Made by a program: the position numbers and the translations under genes. A DNA stretch of 64,000 nucleotides from Bacteroidetes bacterium UBA1947 (GTDB lineage: Bacteria > Bacteroidota > Bacteroidia > Chitinophagales > Chitinophagaceae), in the NCBI GenBank assembly GCA_002336915.1, contig DDET01000045.1, forward strand, positions 1 to 64,000, read 5' to 3'. Each line of letters opens with the position of its first letter. Positions within the stretch are counted from its first letter, which is position 1. This document shows positions 42,350-50,138 of the stretch, piece after piece. The notes beneath the pieces are model-generated. The model saw only the letters and a list, made by a program, of their open reading frames with translations. It made no database searches and had not been told where the DNA came from.

Positions 42350-44401
42350 TTACCTTTTACGTTTCTTATTTTGCTTAGCGGGATGCGGGCTTCTTTTCTC
42401 AGGGCGGTTATTTACTATCCTGTTCTTTCTGGTTGGTTGTCCTGCTACCACCAGCGAATAATCTATCTGTCGTTTTTCAAGATTGGCAGAAACTACCCTT
42501 ACAGTTACCTTATCGCCCATACCAAAGCGCAGGCCCGTATAGCGGCCCACCAGTGCGTATTCACCCTCTTTCAGTTCAAAGTCATCTATATCCGCAAGGT
42601 CGGTTATCGATACCATGCCCTCGCATTTATGCGCCACGGTCTCGGCCCAGAAACCAAAGCCTGACACACCACTTACTATGGCCTCAAACTCTTCACCCAC
42701 AAAGGCCTGCATATACTCTACCTGCTTGTACTTGTTGGCGCTGCGCTCTGCTTCCATAGCACGGCGCTCCTGGTCTGAGCAGTGGCGGCACAGCATCTCC
42801 AGGTGCTTTATGGGTTTTATATCACCATCCAGGCATTCCTGTAGTATGCGGTGCACCAATACATCGGGGTAACGGCGTATGGGCGATGTGAAATGGCAAT
42901 AGTTATCAAAGCCTAGTCCGTAGTGGCCAATGTTATCGGTAGTGTACACCGCCTTGGCCATGGTACGTATGCCAAGGGTCTCCAGCACATGTTGTTCGGG
43001 CTTGCCTTGAACCATTTTCAGCATTTCATTGAACGACTTTGCAATTTCGGCAGGCGTGCTCAGGTTGAACTTAACGCCAAACCTGCCAGCGAACATCGTA
43101 AACATTTTCAGCTTGTCCTCGTCGGGTACATCATGTACCCGGTAAGGGAATGGAACAGGCTTGCCTTTTACTTCTATGCCCGATACATATTCAGCCACAG
43201 TGCGGTTAGCCAGCAGCATGAATTCCTCTACCAGCTGGTGTGCAGCCTTACTTTCTTTTATCACTATGCCTATAGGCCTGCCCGCTTCATCCAGTTGGAA
43301 GCGTACCTCCTGCGATGAGAAGTTGATAGCACCTTTTTTAAAGCGGTCTTTCCTCAGGTTTTGCGCTATTTCATTCAGCAGGTGCATCTCTTCTGCATGG
43401 TCACCCTCGGCGCCTTCTATTATTTCCTGTGCATCTTCGTAGGTGAACCTGCGGTCCGAATTGATCACCGTTCTGCCCAGCCAGTAGTCCTTTACCTTGC
43501 CGGTCTTATTGATCGTGAAGATGGCCGAAAAGGTATACTTCTCCTCATGCGGCCTCAGCGAGCACAGCCCGTTCGACAGGCGCTCCGGCAGCATAGGCAG
43601 TACCCTGTCGGGCAGGTACACACTGGTGGCCCTGTTATAGGCTTCCTTGTCCAGTTCGGAGCCCGCTTCTATATAGTGGCTCACATCCGCTATATGCACA
43701 CCTACTTCATACCAACCCTCTTTCAGTTTTTTTACCGATATCGCATCATCAAAATCTTTAGCATCTACGGGGTCTATGGTGAAGGTCAGCGTATCGCGCA
43801 TGTCCTTGCGTTTCTTTATGTCCGCTTTGTTTACGCCTTCGGGGTAGCGGGCTGCTTCTTCCAGCACATCGTCGGGGAAGGAAAGCGGGAAGCCGCTTTC
43901 CGCAAGTATACCCTGCATGGCTATCTCGTTCACACTCTCATGTGTCAGTACACTTACTATCTCACCTATGGGGTTTTTGGTTTTGCCGGTCCACTCCACT
44001 ATCCGGCCCATCACATGGTCCCCATGCTTGGCACCGTTCAGCAGGTGCAGGGGGATGTAAATATCCAGCGGCATTTTTTCACTGTCCGTTATCAGGAATG
44101 CAAAATGCGGGTGCACCTCCAGCCTGCCGGCGAAGTCGTTCTGTTTCCTCCTTGTCACTTCGATGATCACACCCTCCATGCGGCTGCCGGCTTTCTTGCC
44201 ATGACCCGCCACTTCTACCTTCACCTCGTCACCGTTCAGGGCATTGCGTATCTGGTCTCTTTTCACCATCACATCCTGCTCCAGTCCCTCCACGGTCACG
44301 AAGCCCATACCACTCCTTGTTATTTCCAGCCGGCCTTTATAGATGTTCTTGCCGCTGCTGTCCACTTTCTTCTTGTCCGATGCTTTATGTTTTTTTGGCA
44401 T
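42350..44401 (-). CDS. rnr: Ribonuclease R
   Basis: 683 aa from the ATG at 44401; the frame extends upstream to 44449 without benefit. 3'-5' processive exoribonuclease that degrades structured RNA. Basic N-terminus (KKHKASDKKKVD), cold-shock RNA-binding domains (about 20-200), RNB catalytic domain with FTIDPVDAKDFDDAIS and the metal aspartates, GLCSLRPHEEKYTFSAIF, ending YCHFTSPIRRYPDVLVHR, then a C-terminal S1 domain (EFEAIVSGVSGFGFWAE) and a basic tail ending KQNKKRKR. All domains are present. Immediately upstream of the polyprenyl synthase gene. Confidence 0.97.
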   Translation of the reverse strand: MPKKHKASDKKKVDSSGKNIYKGRLEITRSGMGFVTVEGLEQDVMVKRDQIRNALNGDEVKVEVAGHGKKAGSRMEGVIIEVTRRKQNDFAGRLEVHPHFAFLITDSEKMPLDIYIPLHLLNGAKHGDHVMGRIVEWTGKTKNPIGEIVSVLTHESVNEIAMQGILAESGFPLSFPDDVLEEAARYPEGVNKADIKKRKDMRDTLTFTIDPVDAKDFDDAISVKKLKEGWYEVGVHIADVSHYIEAGSELDKEAYNRATSVYLPDRVLPMLPERLSNGLCSLRPHEEKYTFSAIFTINKTGKVKDYWLGRTVINSDRRFTYEDAQEIIEGAEGDHAEEMHLLNEIAQNLRKDRFKKGAINFSSQEVRFQLDEAGRPIGIVIKESKAAHQLVEEFMLLANRTVAEYVSGIEVKGKPVPFPYRVHDVPDEDKLKMFTMFAGRFGVKFNLSTPAEIAKSFNEMLKMVQGKPEQHVLETLGIRTMAKAVYTTDNIGHYGLGFDNYCHFTSPIRRYPDVLVHRILQECLDGDIKPIKHLEMLCRHCSDQERRAMEAERSANKYKQVEYMQAFVGEEFEAIVSGVSGFGFWAETVAHKCEGMVSITDLADIDDFELKEGEYALVGRYTGLRFGMGDKVTVRVVSANLEKRQIDYSLVVAGQPTRKNRIVNNRPEKRSPHPAKQNKKRKR

Positions 44402-44674
44402 AACGTATAATACCCTATAAAGATAATACCTCTCAACCACGATTTGCATGTACCTGGTAAAAAAGCTCCCCCTGCTCGCTGGCCCTATAATCGCAGGAAG
44501 GCGAGCCTGTCCTTGCAGCTTTCAGGAATCGATCGCTCTTACAGACTCTTTTTAATTGGAAATTACAATTATTATCATACCTGACTCATGATTAAAATCA
44601 ATAATTAGTATGACTTATATCATGTGAAAATTGTAGTTAAGAAAATAGGTTTGTTTTTATAAACGACCAAGCTT
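44402..44674. other. Intergenic stretch between rnr and the response-regulator remnant
   Basis: About 270 bases, AT-rich in its right half, with no gene, tRNA or strong hairpin seen. At 44646-44653 there is an exact TAnnTTTG motif (TAGGTTTG), but its only upstream TTG is 12 bases away, so a promoter is uncertain. Confidence 0.5.
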
Positions 44675-44806
44675 ATGCCACACGCTTTAGAAAACGAAAT
44701 GCTTAACATCCTGCTTGCAGATGACGATGCGGACGAAAGGTACTTCTTTGCAATTGCACTCAATGAGTTACTATTTGGAAAACCTGAATTATATAAGGCT
44801 TATTGA
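44675..44806 (+). pseudogene. Truncated response-regulator receiver domain (remnant)
   Basis: 43-residue frame ending in TGA. It starts MPHALENEMLNILLADDDADERYFF, matching the first strand and acidic pocket (DDD, residues 16-18) of a receiver domain, and the text continues AIALNELLFGK as in the first helix. The receiver should run on for another 80 or so residues, but the frame stops and no continuation was recognised in any frame to 44871. No sensor kinase is nearby. A 5' fragment of a lost gene is the simplest reading; a working 43-residue protein is unlikely. Confidence 0.6.
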
Positions 44807-44871
44807 TGCTTGTGTAATGTACGTTTCAAAGAAAACACAAACATCATTGTTTATTGCAAAAATCTACAAAA

Positions 44872-45372
44872 ATGGCAAATCAAACTCAAAAAACAATCGG
44901 CTTACTTGGCGTACTTAACGACTTGGTAAGAATACACGATGATCGCATTGCAGCTTACAGGCAGGTACTTTCGCAATCGGAAAAGGTCGATTTAGGCCTG
45001 CGTAATGAGATAAATAAAATAATCTCCGATGGTGAATACTGCAAACAACAGCTATTACAAAAGATTAAGCCGTTAACCGGCAACGATGCGAACGGGTCCC
45101 AAAATCATAGCAAAATATATGACGCATGGAGAGATCTCAAAACAGCCTTACCCGGCATTGCACAGAAATCATTAATTGATTGCAGCCTGTATAATGAAAC
45201 CATAGCCTTGTATGCTTTTGAAGCCGCGCTGGATAAAAACGTGGAGATGGATGAAGAAACCCGGCAATTGATCGAGAAACAGGAAGCTGAATTGAAAGAA
45301 ATAAAAGATGAAATTAAAAAGTACAAAAGGCATACCGCTTTTAATTACAATAGGTCCCTGCAGTTTACATAG
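44872..45372 (+). CDS. DUF2383/PA2169-family four-helix-bundle protein
   Basis: 166 aa from the ATG at 44872; the in-frame ATG at 44854 would add six residues. Helix 1 contains LLGVLNDLVRIHDDRIAAYR, typical of DUF2383 and related ferritin-like bundles, then helices at about 50-75, 85-120 and a long charged C-terminal helix (EKQEAELKEIKDEIKKYKRH). Cytoplasmic. Function unknown; relatives are induced under stress in some bacteria. It begins 65 bases after the truncated response-regulator fragment; codon use is AT-leaning. Confidence 0.75.
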   Translation: MANQTQKTIGLLGVLNDLVRIHDDRIAAYRQVLSQSEKVDLGLRNEINKIISDGEYCKQQLLQKIKPLTGNDANGSQNHSKIYDAWRDLKTALPGIAQKSLIDCSLYNETIALYAFEAALDKNVEMDEETRQLIEKQEAELKEIKDEIKKYKRHTAFNYNRSLQFT

Positions 45373-45497
45373 ATAGGGGCTTTGTAATAGGCGGGGGCAT
45401 TAACGGATATCATACAAGGTATTGACGCCTGTCATCGAATTTCATTCAGCAAGCCTATGGCATTGCATTATAATTTCAACATTAAAACCACTGCCTT

Positions 45498-45869
45498 ATG
45501 GACACCAAAAAACTCGAAGGATTACCAAAGCAGGGAGGCGAGATAGACAAAAGCAAAGCGCACATCATAGTAGAGCTTATCGAGTATGAACACAATGAAG
45601 TGGTAAGCAAGTCTATCATGAAAAAGGCCACAGGTTCTATCGATGCTATAGCTTTTGATACAGGAGAAGGGCTGAACGAAAAAACTTCCCCCTTCGACAC
45701 TTACCTCCAGGTTATCGATGGTAGTGCTGTTATTGTCGTCAACGGCACCGCTACCAGGTTGGATGTGGGTCAGGGCATTATGATACCCGCTGGCCAGCCA
45801 AGCCACGTAGAACCTAACGGACGTTTTAAGTTATTATTAACCGTCATAAAAAGTGGGCACGAGGGCTGA
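45498..45869 (+). CDS. Cupin-domain protein
   Basis: 123 aa single cupin: SPFDTYLQVIDGSAVIVVNG (strand pair with the first motif) and IMIPAGQPSHVEPNGRFKLL (second motif, with His). The usual two His of motif 1 are not seen, so metal binding may be incomplete. The N-terminal part is an approximately 45-residue helix-rich region (HIIVELIEYEHNEVVSKS). No signal peptide. Small stand-alone cupins bind diverse ligands; none can be inferred. Confidence 0.85.
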   Translation: MDTKKLEGLPKQGGEIDKSKAHIIVELIEYEHNEVVSKSIMKKATGSIDAIAFDTGEGLNEKTSPFDTYLQVIDGSAVIVVNGTATRLDVGQGIMIPAGQPSHVEPNGRFKLLLTVIKSGHEG

Positions 45870-45965
45870 TGCCGTCCTACTTTGTGTTATGCAAATGGCA
45901 TACGCTGGCCTTGGTTGAAAGCTCATTTGATTGTCCATTGATGCATCCCGGTTTGTAGCCCGGCA

Positions 45966-46050
45966 GCACACATAATCAATTATAATTTTATGACTTCTTA
46001 TCCACAATATTTGGAGCACCCCCTCCCCATTTCGTAACTTGCTTTGTTGC
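45966..46050 (+). repeat. Dispersed repeat block 1, copy B (contains perfect DnaA box)
   Basis: Second copy of the block seen at 1588-1672, in the same orientation: GCACACATAATCAATTATAA start, TTATCCACA box at 45998-46006, and CATTTCGTAACTTGC end. The flanking genes differ from those at copy A, so these are not just a gene duplication. Confidence 0.85.
45998..46006 (+). promoter_or_regulatory. DnaA-box consensus (TTATCCACA) inside repeat block 1
   Basis: Exact DnaA-box consensus, conserved between the two repeat copies. Binding not shown. Confidence 0.4.
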
Positions 46051-46174
46051 CTGAATTTTTCAGCTCCCCGCTCTATTTTCAAAGAGGGGGTGGACTGATT
46101 CAGACAAAAAGTATCCTTTCCTTTCAATGAATCAGGCTGGGGTGATTAGTTCTTTGAAATGTAGCGTAGCGGAA

Positions 46175-46225
46175 TCCCGATTTTTCATCGGGACGACTGT
46201 AATGAGTCCCGCCTTTTCAGCGGGA
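46175..46225. repeat. Two adjacent GC-rich hairpins
   Basis: TCCCGAT-TTTTC-ATCGGGA (46175-46193) and TCCCGC-CTTTTCA-GCGGGA (46207-46225). The second matches the hairpin at 1811-1829. Neither has a T-tract. Confidence 0.65.
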
Positions 46226-46279
46226 TGTAGTAAAATGATGACTTGATTTCAAGGTCTTGATGACATTACGAAAAATAGT

Positions 46280-46309
46280 TATTTCCCTTTTTTCTCCGAA
46301 AGGGAAATA
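46280..46309. repeat. Perfect 11-bp inverted repeat in region B
   Basis: TATTTCCCTTT and its reverse complement AAAGGGAAATA separated by eight bases. The arms share the GGGAAAT word with block 2. Confidence 0.65.
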
Positions 46310-46314
46310 AAAAC

Positions 46315-46391
46315 GAGAAATAATTATTTCTGCGTATATGGCAATACCAACAAACCTTTCCGGCGATTATGACAAAAAAAGAGGAAATAAC
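46315..46391 (+). repeat. Dispersed repeat block 2, copy B (AT palindrome)
   Basis: GAAATAATTATTTC (46317-46330), then ATATGGCAATACC, a CCTTTC...CGATTAT stretch and an A-run plus GGAAATAA, matching the order seen at 1928-2011 with substitutions. The second palindrome of copy A (GGAAATTATAATTTCC) is here changed to GGAAATAACTATCTTC. Confidence 0.7.
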
Positions 46392-46538
46392 TATCTTCTA
46401 CCCAAAAACAGGAAATAATTATTTTTTCTAATTCATCAATTGGAACTGGATCGGCAAAAAGCGGAACCAAATCGGAAGTACTATTCACATTAATTGAGCG
46501 ATACAAGATATTGACAGCCAACAAACAAACTAAAATTT

Positions 46539-46547
46539 TGTGGATAA
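46539..46547 (-). promoter_or_regulatory. DnaA-box consensus, inverted (TGTGGATAA)
   Basis: Perfect consensus on the minus strand, next to the end of lpxK and about 530 bases from the plus-strand box at 45998. Confidence 0.35.
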
Positions 46548-46570
46548 CCCACTTCCGATTCTAAAAAAAA

Positions 46571-47710
46571 TTACGAACCGGAAATTTCGCCTCCCGGTGT
46601 AGATGGCCCGTTCATGAATTCATTATTCTCCGCCACCACCTTTTCCACGTATGCATTAACGATGCTATCAAACTCAGTACCCTGGCCAAAGAGCACAGAC
46701 ACCGCAATCGGCAGTACCACTATTTGGGTACCCCAGTCTTTTAGCTTTTCGCTGTGTACCAGCAGGCGGGCCGCATCTTTCTCGGTGGTCACCATTACCT
46801 TGCCTGGGGCATCCCAGTTGGCATAGGCCTCTTTCATCTCCTCCAGGTCCTTACTCAGGAAATAGTGATGGTCGGCATAAGAGAGCACATGTACCTTATC
46901 ACAGATACCCTCCAGGTGGGCTATCATTGGTCCCGGCTTGGCTATGCCGCAAACCAATACTGCATTACGGCCATTGAGCGGTATGGGCGCTTTTGAGAAG
47001 AAATCGTAGGGCGTATCGTAACGTATGCCGGTGAAGAATACTTTTTGATGCGGCAAAGGCTGTATATGCTGCAGCATAGCATCAGCGGTGCTGCGCTCCA
47101 TATTCATAGGGCATTTGGAAACGATGATCACATCGGCACGCTTATAAGCATTGCGGCTTTCGCGCAGAGTGCCGAAGGGCAGTATATGATCGGTATAGAA
47201 TGGCTTTGAGTAGTCGGTAATAAGGATATTGAGCCCTGCCTTTACCGAGCGGTGCTGGTATGCATCGTCCAGCAATATTACCTCTACATCAGGCCTGGCA
47301 CGCAGTAGTTCGGGTATCCCCGTCATCCGTTCCTCAGCAACACTTACCACCAGCTCCGGGAACTTCATATAGTACTGCATAGGCTCATCGCCTATCCTGA
47401 TAGCATTGGTTTGCGGGTCGGCCAGTAAAAAACCCTGCGTGCGGCGTTTGTAGCCCCGGCTCATGGTAGCAACCCTATAGCGGTATTGCAGCAATCTTAC
47501 CAGGTGCTCCACATGCGGGGTTTTTCCTGTGCCGCCTACTGAGAGGTTGCCTACGGTAATGACGGGCAGGCTAAATTCTATAGAAGAGGAAAAACCAGCA
47601 TCGTACAACTTATTGCGCAGCCACATGATAGCCCCATATATAATGGCAAGGGGGTACAGGAAAATTCGGACTATGGAAAATACATGGTATAAAACGTTTC
47701 GCTGGCTCAT
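46571..47710 (-). CDS. lpxK: Tetraacyldisaccharide 4'-kinase (LpxK)
   Basis: 379 aa. Phosphorylates the lipid A disaccharide precursor at the 4' position at the inner membrane. N-terminal hydrophobic segment (about 12-30, YPLAIIYGAIMWLRN), Walker A VGGTGKTP in TVGNLSVGGTGKTPHVEHL, MSRGYKRRTQGF, GDEPMQYYMKFP, VILLDDAYQHRSV (Walker B with catalytic Asp) and the C-terminal VTTEKDAARL. All key motifs are present and the length is normal. Upstream DNA on the far side carries the T9SS paralogues on the opposite strand; downstream it faces the repeat-rich region. Confidence 0.96.
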   Translation of the reverse strand: MSQRNVLYHVFSIVRIFLYPLAIIYGAIMWLRNKLYDAGFSSSIEFSLPVITVGNLSVGGTGKTPHVEHLVRLLQYRYRVATMSRGYKRRTQGFLLADPQTNAIRIGDEPMQYYMKFPELVVSVAEERMTGIPELLRARPDVEVILLDDAYQHRSVKAGLNILITDYSKPFYTDHILPFGTLRESRNAYKRADVIIVSKCPMNMERSTADAMLQHIQPLPHQKVFFTGIRYDTPYDFFSKAPIPLNGRNAVLVCGIAKPGPMIAHLEGICDKVHVLSYADHHYFLSKDLEEMKEAYANWDAPGKVMVTTEKDAARLLVHSEKLKDWGTQIVVLPIAVSVLFGQGTEFDSIVNAYVEKVVAENNEFMNGPSTPGGEISGS

Positions 47711-47888
47711 TTTTGTGCTTAGGATCCTAAAACCCGTTTGGTATTTTTATTATTGTCCCGGCCAATACATATATCTTCGTCAACATATAGATGGGTCGGG
47801 CCCCGATATTTCAGGAGTTTCTTATTGCAGCGTAAATGTAGGAAATGTATCTAACATGCATTTTGGCACAAAAAATGTGCATTCACAA

Positions 47889-47920
47889 TTAAAAATCTAA
47901 CACTAAATACTATATATTTA
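47889..47920 (+). promoter_or_regulatory. Promoter-like site of the first T9SS paralogue
   Basis: TTA (47889-47891), 21 bases, then TATATTTA (47913-47920) followed by C, 15 bases before the ATG at 47936. The -7 core is one base off TAnnTTTG. The same TAT(A/T)TTTAC word precedes the next two paralogues, which strengthens the call. Confidence 0.45.
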
Positions 47921-47935
47921 CAAAAAATTAACCTT

Positions 47936-48922
47936 ATGAGAAAAACTTACTTAGCTTTTTTAGCCTTTGCATTTCCCATTGCTGCAATGGCGCAAGTTAC
48001 AAACGCCGAAAACTATGTGGATGGCGACCAGATCCATAATATGACCTGCAGTGTTCCCAGCCCCGGTGGTTCAGGCACAGGCCAGACATGGAATTTTGGC
48101 GGTGTTGCCGATTCTGGCCAGGTAACCACCTATGTATATGATGATACATCAAGTGCAGATCCTAATGATATCATCCTGTCGCCCGCTTATATGGTGTTGA
48201 CCGGGACCCAAATTCATAAAACAGCGACACAAAATCTTCAACCTGCTATTGGCGGAGTTCAGGGCGTAACATATACTCCCGGATTATTGGTGGCTGAGCG
48301 CAGCTTCAATTTCGGCAGCACCGATAATCTGCCATTCACGTCTACAGGTATTGCCAGCGGTGGTGGTACGGTAACTTTCGAGTGCGACGCTACAGGATCG
48401 CTCACCACTCCAACCGGCACTTATGGCAGTGCTTACCGCGTTAAGATGGTACATGACGAGGCTGATAGCATAGTGATATTGTTATCAACGGTTACAACAC
48501 ATAACGTCTCCTATATATGGTACGATAACGCACACAGGGCTCCGTTGTTCCGTATTGACTCTACACAGATAACCGGAACCGGCACGCTGGCTCTTTTGAG
48601 CGATACATCAGTTACGGCACAATACCTGCAAGCTCTTTTCCCGGCAGATGTACATAGCTTGTCTGCAACAGAGGCAGCTGCAAAAGCTAACATCAGTGGC
48701 AACAACCTTACTATAAATGCAAACCTGAAAAACGGTACGCAATATGAAGTAAATGTTTTCAACATTTCAGGCCAGGTGATTTACAAGTCTGCATTTACAG
48801 CTACAGGTTTTGTTGAACATTTCAACCTAAACAATGAGCTTGCTGCAGGTACCTACTTTGTAAACATATACCAGAAGAGCGGTAATGTTGCACCAATAGT
48901 GATCAAAACAGTAAAACAATAA
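47936..48922 (+). CDS. T9SS type A sorting-domain protein, paralogue 1
   Basis: 328 aa. Signal peptide about 1-19 (YLAFLAFAFPIAAMAQ). The N-terminal and middle portion is shared with the next two genes: NAENYVDGDQIHNMTC at the mature start, TWNFGGVADSGQV, and a YIWYDNAHRAPLFRIDS motif near 195-215. A C-terminal type A sorting domain (about 250-328) has VNVFNISGQVIYKSAF and an AGTYFVNIYQKSG strand. So it is exported and probably attached at the cell surface by type IX secretion. No catalytic motif visible. A perfect terminator follows at 48938. Confidence 0.85.
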   Translation: MRKTYLAFLAFAFPIAAMAQVTNAENYVDGDQIHNMTCSVPSPGGSGTGQTWNFGGVADSGQVTTYVYDDTSSADPNDIILSPAYMVLTGTQIHKTATQNLQPAIGGVQGVTYTPGLLVAERSFNFGSTDNLPFTSTGIASGGGTVTFECDATGSLTTPTGTYGSAYRVKMVHDEADSIVILLSTVTTHNVSYIWYDNAHRAPLFRIDSTQITGTGTLALLSDTSVTAQYLQALFPADVHSLSATEAAAKANISGNNLTINANLKNGTQYEVNVFNISGQVIYKSAFTATGFVEHFNLNNELAAGTYFVNIYQKSGNVAPIVIKTVKQ

Positions 48923-48937
48923 TTAGTCATATTCTTT

Positions 48938-48972
48938 AAAAAAGGCTGCTCCACATAAGGGCAGCCTTTTTT
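48938..48972 (+). terminator. Factor-independent terminator after T9SS paralogue 1
   Basis: AAAAAAGGCTGC / GCAGCCTTTTTT, a 12-bp perfect stem with T-tract. Separates paralogue 1 from paralogue 2. Confidence 0.85.
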
Positions 48973-49021
48973 ATTTGATACATACGAACGCCCGGCAAGG
49001 CGGGGGTGCCCCGAAAAAGCT

Positions 49022-49029
49022 TATTTTTA
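49022..49029 (+). promoter_or_regulatory. Promoter-like site of the second T9SS paralogue
   Basis: TATTTTTA followed by C, 18 bases before the ATG at 49048; one base off TAnnTTTG. No matching TTG is seen at the usual distance. Confidence 0.35.
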
Positions 49030-49047
49030 CAATGAAATTTAACGACA

Positions 49048-50052
49048 ATGAGGTACTGCTTTATACTCTTAATATTACTGGTCCCGGCAATAAGCCAGGC
49101 GCAATTCTATAACGCTGAAAATTATAACCCGGGCGATCAATTGCATTACATGGTTTGCACTATGCCCGCAAGCCCGGGGAGCGCAGGCTATTCCATAATA
49201 TGGAATTTCCATTCCGTGCAAGACTCGGGCAACGGGCAGCATACCACATGGGTGCTGGATGATACCAGCACAGCCGCCAATAGCGATATCATTCTATCGC
49301 CCAGTCCCATTCCCGACAATGGCAGCCGGATAATGAAAACCGCGACGAAAACCTACCTTACCGAATTTCACGCCGCTCCCCTTAAGTACACTTACGATCC
49401 CGGTGCGCTTGTAGTGAGCGCCGCAATAAGCTATGGCTTTACGGACAGCAACAGCTTTACCAGCAAGCTTTATGTTCCTGGCGATACTTTAAGTGGCGGG
49501 GGTACTTCTAATATTCTGGTCGACGGTATCGGCACGGTAAAGACCCCTGTAGGCACTTTTAATAATGCCCTGCGTATCAAAAGGACAGTGGATAACTATG
49601 ATTCCGTGCCCGGCGGCTCTATCAGGAACCTCCTGGTCTCTTACCTGTGGTACGACAGCCTGCACACTGCGCCACTCTTCCGGATTGACTCGGTTTACAG
49701 GACGGGCACAGGCCCATTTCAAAACGCCACCACGGTGACCGCTACCGCACAATACTTACAGATAATATTCCCCGCCAGCATTGAAAATATTGCCCAAGGT
49801 GCCAAAAGTGCACTGGGGCACCTGGATGACAAAGGTCTGCTGATAAATGCGCAACTGAGCCATGGCAAACAATACAGGCTGGCACTGGTAAATATATCCG
49901 GGCAGGAACTCTACAACTGCACTTTTGCTGCCGAAAGCGAGCTACAAAAGTTCAAGCTACCTGCACAGGTGCCCGCAGGCAACTATATTGTCATAATAAC
50001 CAGTATTACCGAACCGGGCACACCAACAGTAATAAGGCTGGTAAAGGATTAG
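49048..50052 (+). CDS. T9SS type A sorting-domain protein, paralogue 2
   Basis: 334 aa. Signal peptide about 1-18 (FILLILLVPAISQAQ). Shares the family frame with neighbours: YNAENYNPGDQLHYMVC, SIIWNFHSVQDSGNG, then LLVSYLWYDSLHTAPLFRIDSV around 205-230, and ends with a sorting domain (about 265-334) bearing LALVNISGQELYNCTF and AGNYIVIITSITEPGTP. The Pro-Gly-Ser-rich loops and alternating hydrophobic strands point to a beta-sandwich. Function unknown; probably surface protein. It is 125 bases downstream of paralogue 1 and 86 bases upstream of paralogue 3, with no terminator seen between 2 and 3. Confidence 0.85.
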   Translation: MRYCFILLILLVPAISQAQFYNAENYNPGDQLHYMVCTMPASPGSAGYSIIWNFHSVQDSGNGQHTTWVLDDTSTAANSDIILSPSPIPDNGSRIMKTATKTYLTEFHAAPLKYTYDPGALVVSAAISYGFTDSNSFTSKLYVPGDTLSGGGTSNILVDGIGTVKTPVGTFNNALRIKRTVDNYDSVPGGSIRNLLVSYLWYDSLHTAPLFRIDSVYRTGTGPFQNATTVTATAQYLQIIFPASIENIAQGAKSALGHLDDKGLLINAQLSHGKQYRLALVNISGQELYNCTFAAESELQKFKLPAQVPAGNYIVIITSITEPGTPTVIRLVKD

Positions 50053-50114
50053 CGGATAGTGACTTGCGGTATCAAAAAGACCCTGGCGGAGCAACAATTA
50101 AGGCCAAAAGGAAT

Positions 50115-50122
50115 TATATTTA
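50115..50122 (+). promoter_or_regulatory. Promoter-like site of the third T9SS paralogue
   Basis: TATATTTA followed by C, 16 bases before the ATG at 50139 (TAnnTTTG with last base changed). No good -33 element is seen. Confidence 0.35.
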
Positions 50123-50138
50123 CGCAAAATCTACCTTT

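Larger units (their letters stand above)
45870..46570. other. Non-coding, repeat-rich intergenic region B
   Basis: About 700 bases with no gene supported. It contains block 1 (45966-46050), two hairpins TCCCGAT/ATCGGGA and TCCCGC/GCGGGA (46175-46193 and 46207-46225), a hairpin of TATTTCCCTTT/AAAGGGAAATA (46280-46309), block 2 with AT palindromes (46315-46391), GGAAATAATTATTT-like half copies at about 46383 and 46411, and an inverted DnaA box near the lpxK end (46539-46547). Confidence 0.75.

Noticed and set aside
43361..44410. Long plus-strand frame of about 349 codons opposite rnr
   Set aside because: It lies entirely inside the well-supported rnr gene on the other strand and has no recognisable domain; it is an antisense shadow.
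45998..46547. Region B as the chromosomal origin oriC
   Set aside because: Two perfect DnaA boxes are not enough; dnaA, dnaN, gidA and a GC-skew switch are not seen, and one box is part of a repeat that is present elsewhere. Kept as a speculative finding only.
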